From assembly GCF_030068605.1 (NCBI RefSeq), contig NZ_JASJOU010000019.1, positions 124,001 to 188,000 on the forward strand: a stretch of 64,000 bases of DNA, written 5' to 3'. A program made the translations under genes and the position numbers. This document shows, piece by piece, positions 43,840-53,033 of the stretch. Numbering within the stretch: position 1 is the first letter of the stretch; each line of letters starts with the position of its first letter. The stretch is from Xanthocytophaga agilis. GTDB lineage: Bacteria > Bacteroidota > Bacteroidia > Cytophagales > 172606-1. The notes beneath the pieces were generated by a model, which did no database searches, was not told the DNA's origin, and saw nothing but the letters and a program-made list of their open reading frames with translations.

Positions 43840-44799
43840 TTAATGGATCACATAGTGGTTATCTTGTTTGGTTATTTTTGTTTGGTATAATTTTTCAAAC
43901 TTTTCAAATAAAAGATCTACCGAATCGACTGGAACCGACCCTGTAAACAGCTCCTTCTTTACCGTAGTATCCTGAAAATCAACTTCAATCCCGTAACTAT
44001 CATACAGTTGATCTGCAATTGACTCAAGTGTTTCATCCTGAAAAAGTAACAGATTTTCTTTCCAGGAAACAGCTACTTTAGGATTGGTAGTCTGAGGCAT
44101 TAACAAAGGACGAGTAGTAGAATAACTAACCATTTCTCCTGGTTTCATTACATACGTTGACTCCGTATCTGATACTTTTACTTTACCTTCCTGTAATACC
44201 ACATTTGTGATCCCCCTGCGATTACTCACATTAAACTTTGTTCCTAAAACCTCTATCTGAAGATTATCAGGTGTATGAACTATAAATTTTTGATGATTCT
44301 TTGTATGCTTCACTGAAAAATATGCTTCCCCTTCAATCCATACTTCCCGGTTCTCCTCAGGATTCCAATCGGGAGCATAGCGGATCGAAGAGTTTCCATT
44401 TAATACAACTACAGACTGATCAGGTAACATTATTTCCCTACGATTTCCAAAAGCAGTTTCTTCAATCTGAAGAGGATTTCTGGTATACATCCATATACTT
44501 GCCACAGAAATGATCAGTACTAAAACAGATGCTGCTGCCCAGATCCAGCGATTAGAAGACAATGGGATCACTTTCGCCTCTTCTCCAGCAGCTGTATCTT
44601 CCTTTGTTTTTATAGTCTGCAGAATATTCTGATACATGGTAGTACCTAAACCTGAATATTCTGCTTCTGAAAGACCTGTTAGAAATTCCTGATCCTCTAC
44701 TGATTGATTCCAATATGCTTCCAGTAATTCCTTTTCAGCAACAGTTGCGGTCCCTGCTCTTACCTTTCTTATTAGTTCTGTTAATTGTAATGGTTCCAT
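43840..44799 (-). CDS. FecR-family anti-sigma factor (PUL)
   Basis: 319 residues. Residues 1-80 form the cytoplasmic anti-sigma region, about 86-105 the single membrane helix (I-W-A-A-A-S-V-L-V-L-I-I-S-V-A), about 115-220 the FecR domain (L-P-D-Q-S-V-V-V-L-N-G-N-S-S-I-R, then W-I-E-G-E-A-Y-F-S-V) and about 250-319 a DUF4974/STN-like C-terminal domain. It should hold the ECF sigma factor at the membrane until glycan-bound SusC signals through the periplasm. Divergent from the sigma gene with 155 bases between starts. Confidence 0.93.
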   Translation of the reverse strand: MEPLQLTELIRKVRAGTATVAEKELLEAYWNQSVEDQEFLTGLSEAEYSGLGTTMYQNILQTIKTKEDTAAGEEAKVIPLSSNRWIWAAASVLVLIISVASIWMYTRNPLQIEETAFGNRREIMLPDQSVVVLNGNSSIRYAPDWNPEENREVWIEGEAYFSVKHTKNHQKFIVHTPDNLQIEVLGTKFNVSNRRGITNVVLQEGKVKVSDTESTYVMKPGEMVSYSTTRPLLMPQTTNPKVAVSWKENLLLFQDETLESIADQLYDSYGIEVDFQDTTVKKELFTGSVPVDSVDLLFEKFEKLYQTKITKQDNHYVIH

Positions 44800-44908
44800 C
44801 GAATATTAGGTTATTGTATGTAAGTAGGACAACTTTCAATTTACCCTAAAGCCCAGAGCATAATTTTCTATCTTTTTTTTCAAAAAACAGAAAATAGTTT
44901 TTTTTTCA

Positions 44909-44916
44909 TATATTTG
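44909..44916 (+). promoter_or_regulatory. Bacteroidota -7 box for the ECF sigma gene
   Basis: TATATTTG matches TAnnTTTG, 38 bases before the ATG at 44955. The upstream stretch is oligo-T/oligo-A. It suggests that the sigma gene uses the housekeeping sigma. Confidence 0.5.
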
Positions 44917-44954
44917 AGCCTAGATTCACAAACAGGTTCACGTTTATTTTGTCT

Positions 44955-45533
44955 ATGAATCAATCCTATAGAGAAGAGGAAGACTGGATTATAGCCCTAC
45001 AGAATGGCGACGAAAAAGGATTTGAGCAGATATATCAAAAGTATTGGCCTAAGCTTTTCTCCGCTGCCTACAATCATACCCGTATTCGCGAAACAGCACA
45101 GGAAATTGTGCAGGAAGTATTTGTTAGCCTTTGGGTCAACAGATCAACCATAACTATTCACACAAATCTTCAGGGTTATTTGTTGCGTGCAGTGCGTAAC
45201 AAGATATATGATCACTTTGATAAGCAAAGTGTACGATCCAAATATGAGTTATTTGTATCCGTGCAGCAACCTAATGCTATCAATTTTACAGAGCAGGAAG
45301 TAATCTACACTGAACTGGATGAATTAGTACATACAGAAATGAATGTACTTCCGGAAACAACCCGCCAGGTATTTCAACTAAGCCGATTTAATGGATTTAC
45401 TATTCCTGAAATAGCTGATGAAATGCAGGTTTCTGTAAAAACAGTCGAATACCATCTTACCAAAGCACTAAAACACCTTCGGTTACGACTCTCAGAATTG
45501 TTGTTTCTGCTTGCAACCTTACTGGTTATTTAG
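44955..45533 (+). CDS. ECF sigma factor (PUL regulator)
   Basis: 192 residues from the ATG at 44955 (a TTG two codons upstream is not needed). Region 2: F-E-Q-I-Y-Q-K-Y-W-P-K-L-F then A-Q-E-I-V-Q-E-V-F-V-S-L-W (residues about 22-65). Region 4: L-P-E-T-T-R-Q-V-F-Q-L-S-R-F-N-G-F-T then I-A-D-E-M-Q-V-S-V-K-T-V-E-Y-H (about 132-170). It is expected to direct transcription of the adjacent susCD genes when released by FecR. Its 3' end overlaps the convergent AraC gene by 8 bases. Confidence 0.93.
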   Translation: MNQSYREEEDWIIALQNGDEKGFEQIYQKYWPKLFSAAYNHTRIRETAQEIVQEVFVSLWVNRSTITIHTNLQGYLLRAVRNKIYDHFDKQSVRSKYELFVSVQQPNAINFTEQEVIYTELDELVHTEMNVLPETTRQVFQLSRFNGFTIPEIADEMQVSVKTVEYHLTKALKHLRLRLSELLFLLATLLVI

Positions 45534-46398
45534 ACAAATACTGTTGTTGGTTATGTGCCTTCTGATAATGCAGTGGGCTTACTCCGGTAATGCGTTTGAA
45601 ATATTTGTTAAAATTGGCAAATGTGTTAAAGCCACTTTCAAAACACACTTGCGCTACACTCAACTTTGCTTCTGCCAATAATTTACAAGCGTGTCCTATT
45701 CTAAGTTCTAGTAAAAACTGTGAATAGGTTTTACGGGTTCTGGCTTTAAAGTACCTGCAGAATGCATGGGGGCTAATATGTGCCAAAGCAGCTACTTCCT
45801 CCAGAGATATTTTTTGTTTAAAATAGGTAGTTGAATACACCAGCACTCTATTCAGACGGTCTGTTTCATCTTCACTTAGTGCCAATGTATATCCTGTTGA
45901 AGAGATCAACTGAAAGTTCTTACAAACAGCTATCCTATATAATACATGCAAAAGAAACAACAATCTTTCACCCTCTTTAGCCTCTGCTAACTGGAATAAA
46001 TAAGACACAAAGGTGTCAGACTCTTTTGTGGTTAATTGTATTCCTCTCCTAGCTTTGAAAAACAATTCTTTCAATAATCGATTTTCGGGTAATTCCAAAA
46101 AAGATGTCCCCCAGAAATCTTCCAGAAAATGGACAACCAGTGCTTTGGCTTGTTCATTCTCCTCTGATCCATTACACAACCAATAGTGAGGTACATTTTT
46201 TCCTATTAGTATACTGTCGCCTGCCTGAAATGACTGAATCTTATCTCCCAGAAAAATCATTCCTCTCCCTTGCTCAATATATACCAGTTCAACTTCCGGA
46301 TGAAAATGCCATCGGTTATAAGTTTGCAACACTACACTGGTTCGAACACTGAAGGAATGGTCAGGTGATAACTGAAGTTTTAATAATAACGGTTTCAT
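45526..46398 (-). CDS. AraC-family regulator with cupin sensor, beside lutABC
   Basis: 290 residues. An N-terminal cupin domain (R-W-H-F-H-P-E-V-E-L-V-Y-I-E-Q-G-R-G near residue 30, G-D-S-I-L-I-G-K-N-V-P-H near 62) resembles sugar-responsive AraC proteins such as RhaR types. C-terminal double HTH: I-S-L-E-E-V-A-A-L-A-H-I-S-P-H-A-F-C-R-Y-F and L-S-V-A-Q-V-C-F-E-S-G-F-N-T. It diverges from lutABC, its probable target, with 156 bases between starts. Its stop lies inside the sigma gene's last codons. Confidence 0.9.
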   Translation of the reverse strand: MKPLLLKLQLSPDHSFSVRTSVVLQTYNRWHFHPEVELVYIEQGRGMIFLGDKIQSFQAGDSILIGKNVPHYWLCNGSEENEQAKALVVHFLEDFWGTSFLELPENRLLKELFFKARRGIQLTTKESDTFVSYLFQLAEAKEGERLLFLLHVLYRIAVCKNFQLISSTGYTLALSEDETDRLNRVLVYSTTYFKQKISLEEVAALAHISPHAFCRYFKARTRKTYSQFLLELRIGHACKLLAEAKLSVAQVCFESGFNTFANFNKYFKRITGVSPLHYQKAHNQQQYLSK

Positions 46399-46554
46399 AA
46401 ATAAAATGAATTAACTTAATCTCTTCTCAAAACAGATTAAATTATGTCAAAATAGTTGTAAAAATAGCCAATCCAAGCGAACTTTCCTTATAAAAAAAGA
46501 TGCTATTTTACAGTATCGTTTTATACTATATTTTAAAACTACACCTGTCTTTTT

Positions 46555-47298
46555 ATGAAAGTAGGCTTGTTTATACCTTGTTATATTGACCAGTTCTATC
46601 CCAACGTTGGTATTGCAACACTGGAACTACTGGAAAAACTAGGCTGTAATGTTGCATTTCCTCTTAATCAAACGTGTTGTGGTCAACCTATGGCGAATTC
46701 GGGTTATTCGAATCTCACCAAAGGGTGTGATGCAAACTTTGTCTCAAACTTTTCTGAGTTTGACTACATTGTGGCTCCTTCAGGAAGTTGTGTACTTCAT
46801 ATTAAAGAACATCTCAAAGATGCTGATCATCCGGAAAAGGCAATTCAGATACGAAAACGGATATTTGAATTATGTGAATTTCTAACGGATGTTCTAAAAA
46901 TAGACAATCTGCCAGCCTCTTTCCCACATCGGGTTGGATTACATGCCAGCTGTCACGGACAACGTGGGCTTCACTTGTCGTCTATGTCTGAACGAAACGA
47001 ACCTTCATTCTCTAAACCGGGTCATCTGTTATCTATGGTAAAAGGACTGGATTTGGTACAGGCAGAACGTCCAGATGAATGTTGTGGCTTTGGAGGCACC
47101 TTCTGTGTATTTGAAGAGGCTGTTTCTGTAAAAATGGGAAAAGATCGTATAGGAGAACATGTACAGAACCAGGTGGAATACATTACAGGTGGTGACACTT
47201 CCTGTCTGATGCATCTGGAAGGTATACTCAAACGACAACAATCCCCTATCCGGATTATTCACATTGCAGAAATACTGAACAGCAGTATCTCCAACTAG
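46555..47298 (+). CDS. lutA: Lactate utilisation protein A (LutA, CCG domain)
   Basis: 247 residues, standard for LutA. Two cysteine-rich CCG domains: Cys9 with C-C-G at 41-43, and Cys133 (A-S-C-H-G-Q-R-G) with C-C-G at 176-178 (E-C-C-G-F-G-G-T-F-C). Such domains bind an Fe-S centre in heterodisulphide-reductase-like complexes. With LutB and LutC it oxidises L-lactate to pyruvate without a flavin LldD enzyme. First gene of the lut operon, 55 bases before lutB. Confidence 0.95.
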   Translation: MKVGLFIPCYIDQFYPNVGIATLELLEKLGCNVAFPLNQTCCGQPMANSGYSNLTKGCDANFVSNFSEFDYIVAPSGSCVLHIKEHLKDADHPEKAIQIRKRIFELCEFLTDVLKIDNLPASFPHRVGLHASCHGQRGLHLSSMSERNEPSFSKPGHLLSMVKGLDLVQAERPDECCGFGGTFCVFEEAVSVKMGKDRIGEHVQNQVEYITGGDTSCLMHLEGILKRQQSPIRIIHIAEILNSSISN

Positions 47299-47353
47299 CT
47301 TTTCCAGTAAAAGGATTCCGGACACAAATTCCTATACAGATTAATCACTAGAT

Positions 47354-48730
47354 ATGATTACACACGCCAAAGAAGCTGAGAAATTTAACAAAGATGAAGC
47401 ACGGGTAGACTGGCATGATGATACGCTTTGGTTTGTTCGCCAGAAACGGGATCGTATGGCCCACAATATTCCGGAATGGGAACAACTCCGGGAAAAGGCG
47501 TCCCAGATCAAGAACCATACCTTATCCAATCTGGATCAATACCTCATTCAGTTTGAAAAACACGCACTTGCCAATGGAGTACATGTTCATTGGGCAGCCA
47601 ATGCTGTAGAGCATAATCAGATTGTCTTTCAGATTATTCAAAAACATGGCTTTCAGAAAATTGTCAAAAGTAAGTCTATGCTTACCGAAGAATGCCATCT
47701 GAATGAATTTCTGATCAGTCAGGGCATTGAGGTAATAGACACAGATCTGGGAGAGCGCATTGTACAGCTTAGACATGAACCTCCCAGTCATATTGTTCTG
47801 CCAGCTATTCACCTCAAAAAAGAAGATGTAGGCGAAACTTTCCATCAGCACCTGGGTACAGAAAAGGGAGCTAAAGACCCTCAGTATCTGACAGAAGCAG
47901 CTCGCCAGCACCTGCGTGAGAAGTTTATTGCAGCAGACCTCGCACTGACAGGAGTCAACTTTGCGGTAGCAGAAACAGGTGGTATTGTCGTATGTACCAA
48001 TGAAGGAAACGCGGATATGGGTGCACACCTGGCCAATGTACATATTGCATGTATGGGGATAGAAAAGATTATTCCGCGACAAGCAGACTTATCCGTTTTC
48101 CTGCGACTGCTTGCCCGAAGTGCTACCGGCCAACCTATTACTACTTATTCCAGTCATTTTCTGCGTCCGGCACCTGGTAAGGAGATGCATATTGTACTTG
48201 TCGATAATGGTCGCACAGAGCAGCTTGCACGTGCTGATTTTCGTAATTCGCTGAAATGTATTCGCTGTGCAGCCTGTTTTAATACATGTCCAGTGTATCG
48301 GCGTAGTGGAGGACATAGTTATCATACAGCTGTTGCTGGTCCGATAGGCTCTATTTTAGCACCCAATATTGATATGCGTAAATACGCCGATCTACCTTTT
48401 GCCAGTACCCTTTGTGGCTCTTGTTCTAATGTTTGTCCAGTGAAAATAGATATACATGACCAACTTTGGAAATGGCGTCAGATTCTGGCGCAGGAAGGAC
48501 ATACAGGTACTGCAAAGGCAACAGGAATGAAACTGATGTCAGCAGTACTTTCCAATCCGGATATTTATCGATTTGCGGGAAGTACCGGACGTTGGTTTCT
48601 ACGGCATGTACCATCGCTGGCATCCAACTCTTTAAATCCCTGGTTTAAACAACGTGAAATGCCTGAGCCACCCAAAGAAAGTTTTCGGGACTGGTATATG
48701 AAAAACAGAAAGAAACCAAAAGGTGAATGA
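47354..48730 (+). CDS. lutB: Lactate utilisation iron-sulfur protein B (LutB)
   Basis: 458 residues. N-terminal LUD domain (about 70-295, with A-E-T-G-G-I-V-V-C-T-N-E-G-N) and two [4Fe-4S] motifs: C-I-R-C-A-A-C-F-N-T-C-P near residue 302 and C-G-S-C-S-N-V-C-P-V near residue 354. A C-terminal DUF3390-like tail follows. Electron-transfer subunit of the LutABC L-lactate oxidation system. Co-transcribed with lutA and lutC. Confidence 0.95.
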   Translation: MITHAKEAEKFNKDEARVDWHDDTLWFVRQKRDRMAHNIPEWEQLREKASQIKNHTLSNLDQYLIQFEKHALANGVHVHWAANAVEHNQIVFQIIQKHGFQKIVKSKSMLTEECHLNEFLISQGIEVIDTDLGERIVQLRHEPPSHIVLPAIHLKKEDVGETFHQHLGTEKGAKDPQYLTEAARQHLREKFIAADLALTGVNFAVAETGGIVVCTNEGNADMGAHLANVHIACMGIEKIIPRQADLSVFLRLLARSATGQPITTYSSHFLRPAPGKEMHIVLVDNGRTEQLARADFRNSLKCIRCAACFNTCPVYRRSGGHSYHTAVAGPIGSILAPNIDMRKYADLPFASTLCGSCSNVCPVKIDIHDQLWKWRQILAQEGHTGTAKATGMKLMSAVLSNPDIYRFAGSTGRWFLRHVPSLASNSLNPWFKQREMPEPPKESFRDWYMKNRKKPKGE

Positions 48731-48759
48731 GCTTATACACAAGATGTTTTTGACAAAGT

Positions 48760-49350
48760 ATGAATAGCAGAGAACTTATCCTAAAAAAAGTCAGACAGAA
48801 CAAACCAGATCTGTTGCCTTTACCCATACTGGAAGCCTATCCTCAGGGAGACATAGATCTGACAGATAAGTTTGGGACTTTTCTGAAGAATGTCGGAGGA
48901 GACATCTATTTAGCAAAGGATGTACAGGAGGCCAGGGCTCATCTTACACAGAAATTTCAGCTATCTGAATCTATCAAAGTAGCAGATTATACGGATACCA
49001 ACCTGTTAAAGCAAGACCCACATTCGTTTGAGGACGTCTTTGTTACCATTATGCGTGGTCAATGGGGGGTAGCTGAAAATGCAGCTATCTGGATTCCAGA
49101 AGAGTATCTGCCAGGAAAACAGAGAGTATTACCTTTTATCTGCCAACATCTGGTTATCTATCTGCCATCAGATGCGTTGGTACCTACAATGTATGAAGCT
49201 TATCAGAAAATAGGCACTCAGAATTTTGGCGGATATGGAGTTTTTATTGCCGGACCATCCAAAACAGCAGATATTGAACAATCTCTGGTGATTGGGGCAC
49301 ATGGACCCAGAAGTCTTACCGTTTATTTGATTGAAAAACAACAGCTATAA
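48760..49350 (+). CDS. lutC: Lactate utilisation protein C (LutC, LUD domain)
   Basis: 196 residues with a single LUD domain: F-V-T-I-M-R-G-Q-W-G-V-A-E-N-A-A-I-W near residue 90 and the conserved F-I-A-G-P-S-K-T-A-D-I-E-Q-S-L-V-I-G-A-H near residue 160. Third subunit for L-lactate oxidation. It starts 29 bases after lutB and is followed by a strong bidirectional terminator. Confidence 0.93.
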   Translation: MNSRELILKKVRQNKPDLLPLPILEAYPQGDIDLTDKFGTFLKNVGGDIYLAKDVQEARAHLTQKFQLSESIKVADYTDTNLLKQDPHSFEDVFVTIMRGQWGVAENAAIWIPEEYLPGKQRVLPFICQHLVIYLPSDALVPTMYEAYQKIGTQNFGGYGVFIAGPSKTADIEQSLVIGAHGPRSLTVYLIEKQQL

Positions 49351-49366
49351 AGAATATAGCTCTGAT

Positions 49367-49405
49367 AAAAAACGCCTTCCGGATAAATCCGGAAGGCGTT
49401 TTTTT
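49367..49405. terminator. Strong bidirectional terminator after lutC
   Basis: AAAAACGCCTTCCGGA (to 49383) and TCCGGAAGGCGTTTTT (from 49388) form a 16-bp stem counting the A/T flanks, 4-base loop. It serves both lutABC and the convergent GH125 gene, whose stop begins at 49406. Confidence 0.93.
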
Positions 49406-50822
49406 AACTTAACAATTGTGGTTTCTCGCGGAAAACTTTCCAGACAAACTCTCCAAAAATGGTATTAGCCCATGCAAACCATTTACGGGTAAATTTGGCA
49501 GGATCATCCTTATGGAAAGATTCATGAATAAATCCAGTACCTCCATGTGTTTTCTGTAATGTTTCCAGACACATTTTTATTTCTGCGTCATTATCAGAAG
49601 TTAACCCACGCATGATGATACTCAATGGCCATATCATATTTACACCTACGTGTGGTCCACCAATACCTTCTCCTGCTTTTCCTTTAAAGAAAAACGGATT
49701 TTCTTCTGAGAAGAGTAGCTTACGTGTATTGATATAGATAGGATCTGTGTTTTTGATAGCACCTAGATAAGGTAATGAAAGAAGGCTAGGTACATTGGCA
49801 TCATCCATCAGGTTAAAGCTTCCGTATCCGTTTACTTCATAAGCATAGACCTTTCCGAACTTCGGATGTGTTACTACTGCATATTCGTTCAGAGCTTTCT
49901 GAACTTCATCAGCTAACTTTGTAAACTCAGTGGCATTAGCTGTATCTTTTAAAACTGTCTTAAATATTTCTGCCAACTGTTGTAATGACACAACCGCAAA
50001 GAAATTAGATGGAATCAAGTATGGGAAAATAGTAGCATCATCACTTGGGCGGAACATGGAACAAATCAATCCAACAGGTTTTGCAGGGTAACCATATCCT
50101 CCCAATGGTACACTATCGGTAGCCCAGGCCGTTTTTCTTTCAAACTTATAGGGGCTATGACCGTCTTTGCGCTGTTGTTCGCGGAAGGTCTTCAGGATCA
50201 ATAATGCGGCTTCTTTCCACTGACTTGTAAAAACTGAAGTATCTCCTGTTTGTTTCCAGTAATGATACCCTAACCGTACAGGATAGCACAAACTGTCAAT
50301 TTCCCATTTACGTTCATGAATACCAGGCTTCATATCTGTAACATCGTCTTTCCACTCACTGATCTGGCTTTCATTCTTATAAAATGCATTGGCATACGGA
50401 TCTTTCAAAATACAGGTTGCCTGTCGACTAATCACACCCTGAATCAGTTGCTGCAGTTTTTTATCTTCTTTCATTAATGGAAGATAAGGCCATACCTGTG
50501 CAGTAGAATCACGCAACCACATAGCATCAATATCACCTGTAATAACATATGTATCAGGCTTTCCATCTTTTAGCTCAAATTCAACGGTGGTATCAAGGGT
50601 ATTTGGGAAACTATTTCCAAACAACCACGCCAGTTCTTTATTGCCAATGGTACTCTGTACTTTTTTAATTGCAGCTTCTACAGCTGTACTACGAAATTTC
50701 CGCTGGGCTTCCGGAACACGTACTTCCGGAAAAGCCGCTCCTACAGCATAGGTAAACTTATTTGCAAGTAAAAATCCACCGGAGGCCATTACTGCCTGCT
50801 TAGCAAAATTCCTTCTGTTCAT
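49404..50822 (-). CDS. GH125 exo-alpha-1,6-mannosidase, Tat-exported
   Basis: 472 residues with a twin-arginine leader (N-R-R-N-F-A-K, residues 2-8) and hydrophobic stretch ending in A-V-G-A-A. GH125 signatures: D-I-D-A-M-W-L-R-D-S-T-A-Q-V-W-P-Y near residue 97, and G-G-P-H-V-G-V-N-M-I-W-P-L-S near residue 397. The length matches the family. It removes terminal alpha-1,6-mannose from mannan or N-glycans in the periplasm. Its stop lies in the tail of the lutC terminator. Confidence 0.92.
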   Translation of the reverse strand: MNRRNFAKQAVMASGGFLLANKFTYAVGAAFPEVRVPEAQRKFRSTAVEAAIKKVQSTIGNKELAWLFGNSFPNTLDTTVEFELKDGKPDTYVITGDIDAMWLRDSTAQVWPYLPLMKEDKKLQQLIQGVISRQATCILKDPYANAFYKNESQISEWKDDVTDMKPGIHERKWEIDSLCYPVRLGYHYWKQTGDTSVFTSQWKEAALLILKTFREQQRKDGHSPYKFERKTAWATDSVPLGGYGYPAKPVGLICSMFRPSDDATIFPYLIPSNFFAVVSLQQLAEIFKTVLKDTANATEFTKLADEVQKALNEYAVVTHPKFGKVYAYEVNGYGSFNLMDDANVPSLLSLPYLGAIKNTDPIYINTRKLLFSEENPFFFKGKAGEGIGGPHVGVNMIWPLSIIMRGLTSDNDAEIKMCLETLQKTHGGTGFIHESFHKDDPAKFTRKWFAWANTIFGEFVWKVFREKPQLLS

Positions 50823-51169
50823 GAATCAATAAATCTGAAATAGATGAGAGATGAGATTGTATCCACACAATGGGTATATTAATTGTCCATATATCCACAT
50901 TAACAGTGCCAATTAAAAAAATATTTAGATTCCTGGCTACATTTATTTATTATTTTACGAATCTCTTTCTCATTAGTAGTAGATTATCGAAAGTAAAACC
51001 AGAGAGTACCAGAATACGGAGTATAGTTTCGCATTATATTCTTCTACTCCCTGAGAGTCGTCAAAACTCCAGATCTCCATCCGGAAATACTAGACTGGTG
51101 TTTTTATTAGCAGTTCCTTTGTATGGTGAAGGTTTGATAGTAGGATCTGCGTCATTGAAAGTATAAAGT
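50823..51169. other. 347-bp intergenic region with a possible coding remnant
   Basis: Between the GH125 start and the end of the GH39-like gene, both minus strand. On the minus strand the frame from about 51181 down to a TGA at 51076-51078 reads like protein (K-L-Y-T-F-N-D-A-D-P-T-I-K-P-S-P-Y-K-G then L-V-F-P-D-G-D-L-E-F) but has no start, so it may be a leftover gene end. The plus strand is also open here without signs of a real gene. Presumed promoter of GH125 lies near 50830-50950. Confidence 0.35.
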
Positions 51170-52849
51170 TTACCAACTAAAATAAAGAAATGATACTCCT
51201 TGCCTGGATAATATTATGGGTACAGAGAGATTGCCATTCTGAATCTTTTTCGTTTCAGGATCTTTTACTAACTGCAACTGTCCGGCTTTTTCTAATGTTG
51301 CAATCTGAGTAGCATTGGGACTTTGAGGAGATCCTATTTTTTTCCATACTTCATAGGAATTGCTATGCTCATTATCTATCCTGTAGTGCTTTAACGTAAC
51401 TGTACTGGAAGGAAGTCCTTTCACCTGTATGTTTATTTCTTCTGCTACACCTTGTTCATCCCGATCATGGTAGTTCCAGACCATAACTGAAGCAGAACGG
51501 CTATCCTTGGCAGCAATAGCTCCGATATCTGTCTGGTTTCGGATACTGGAATCCACTATGGTACGCAACCCATACATCCGGTTGCTCTTCACCTCTACCC
51601 GACGGCCTTTCATCATAGCAAACATACGAAACACATTCAGGACGGGTTTATCAACTCCATTGGTAGCCAGATCACGAAATCCAGCAAACCAGGGTTGATT
51701 TTCAAACTCGAAAGACCAGGATACGGCTCCTATCAGATTTACATTCAACGAATCCATCAAAGCATATTTCCTGGCAAATGAAGCTGCTGTATAACTGGAA
51801 TACATTGTCCCATTTCGGTAAGCATTTTCTGGGTTGGTAGACATCCCACAGGCAGCACAACCCTCCGGATCAGATTCGCCTATTACTACAGGTATATTTT
51901 TTAGTTCAGGATAGGCTCGAATTACATTAAAATGATCGTTTATATTTTTTAACTGGCTTCCTATCTTCATTACTACCTGTCCGTCTATCACACGGGGAGC
52001 GCCTTTGGCATGAAACAGGATAACATCCAGTGGAGCACCTATTTTCCCAGTAGCATAGTTAGTATCTCTCAGGCAGTGCCGGAGAAAGGCATCCAGAAAC
52101 TTCATAGCCCCACCGGTCGCATCACATCCTCCTACTCTGGCGGTAGGCAAAGCACGTTTTACGCCATCTGCAGCGAAATCGTATAATTTAAAGAACTCTT
52201 GCTGCGTACCTTTCCAGTACGAAATATCTGGTTCATTCCAGACTTCCCAATACCAGCTTTCGACTTCTTTTTTACCATATCTTTTCACGCAATGTGTTAC
52301 CCATTGATAGACTAACTCACCCCATTTTTTATAGTCTTTGGGAGGATATGCCCACCCTGTAAAAATGCCCGAATAAGGTTGTCCTGGCTGCCAGGTGTGT
52401 CTGTAAGGTTGTGGTTTAACAGATAATGCTTCTGGCATAAAGCCGATCTGTGCCAGAGGTTTCATGCCTCTTTTGATATATACATCAAAAATGCTATCTA
52501 CTACAGTCCAGTTGTATACAGGATTACCATTGGCATCCTCTGTATAGGCATTAGTGGAACCCCATTTTAAAGCAGCAGTCCCATCTCCTGTTGTCAACAG
52601 ATTATGTGCTCGTACAAAGACTGGAACAGGCTTGCTAAAGTCGGCAATTTCGGTAAGCAGCTTTTTGCCATCCTTCATATAGGTATAATTGGGTTCATCA
52701 TAGCCAAACCAAGCCCATATGGGTTTCATAGGTGCAATCTCTTTTGACAAATTAATGTCAATCTTTACAGCAGAATGTATTTTACTCTGTGCAACTAGGT
52801 AGTTATGTGATAAGAGACAAATAATCAGAAGAATAAAAGTATATTTCAT
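51170..52849 (-). CDS. GH39-like glycoside hydrolase (beta-xylosidase family)
   Basis: 559 residues from the ATG at 52847-52849, which gives a signal peptide (ending Y-L-V-A-Q); the open frame 16 codons upstream lacks one. TIM-barrel features of GH39: W-Y-W-E-V-W-N-E-P-D-I-S-Y-W with the acid/base Glu near residue 195, and V-V-I-G-E-S-D-P-E-G-C with the nucleophile Glu near 310. A beta-sandwich C-terminal part follows. The loop C-A-A-C-G-M after the nucleophile is unusual. Substrate could be a xyloside, arabinoside or similar. It may be transcribed separately from GH125. Confidence 0.85.
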   Translation of the reverse strand: MKYTFILLIICLLSHNYLVAQSKIHSAVKIDINLSKEIAPMKPIWAWFGYDEPNYTYMKDGKKLLTEIADFSKPVPVFVRAHNLLTTGDGTAALKWGSTNAYTEDANGNPVYNWTVVDSIFDVYIKRGMKPLAQIGFMPEALSVKPQPYRHTWQPGQPYSGIFTGWAYPPKDYKKWGELVYQWVTHCVKRYGKKEVESWYWEVWNEPDISYWKGTQQEFFKLYDFAADGVKRALPTARVGGCDATGGAMKFLDAFLRHCLRDTNYATGKIGAPLDVILFHAKGAPRVIDGQVVMKIGSQLKNINDHFNVIRAYPELKNIPVVIGESDPEGCAACGMSTNPENAYRNGTMYSSYTAASFARKYALMDSLNVNLIGAVSWSFEFENQPWFAGFRDLATNGVDKPVLNVFRMFAMMKGRRVEVKSNRMYGLRTIVDSSIRNQTDIGAIAAKDSRSASVMVWNYHDRDEQGVAEEINIQVKGLPSSTVTLKHYRIDNEHSNSYEVWKKIGSPQSPNATQIATLEKAGQLQLVKDPETKKIQNGNLSVPIILSRQGVSFLYFSW

Positions 52850-53000
52850 ATGAATGTAGTGATGTAAAAAATTTTCTTTCAAAAGCAGATCACTCAAAAT
52901 AGTAAATTTTTAAGAGAAAAATGAATCTAATAATGATTTAGCAGTATAACTATTAAATAACCAAAAGTAAACCATCCTGTACAGGCAGGATTACAAATAA

Positions 53001-53032
53001 AAAATCCCTGTGTTGCTAAACACAGGGATTTT
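53001..53032 (-). terminator. Intrinsic terminator downstream of the DUF6600-like gene
   Basis: AAAATCCCTGTGTT (53001-53014) pairs with AACACAGGGATTTT (53019-53032), 4-base loop, T tail on the minus strand. Confidence 0.88.
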
Positions 53033-53033
53033 C

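Noticed and set aside
47522-48082. 186-codon minus-strand frame
   Set aside because: Antisense to lutB, which has complete Fe-S motifs and family length.
50870-51166. 98-codon plus-strand frame
   Set aside because: No domain or ribosome-binding context; lies opposite the possible remnant and between two minus-strand genes.
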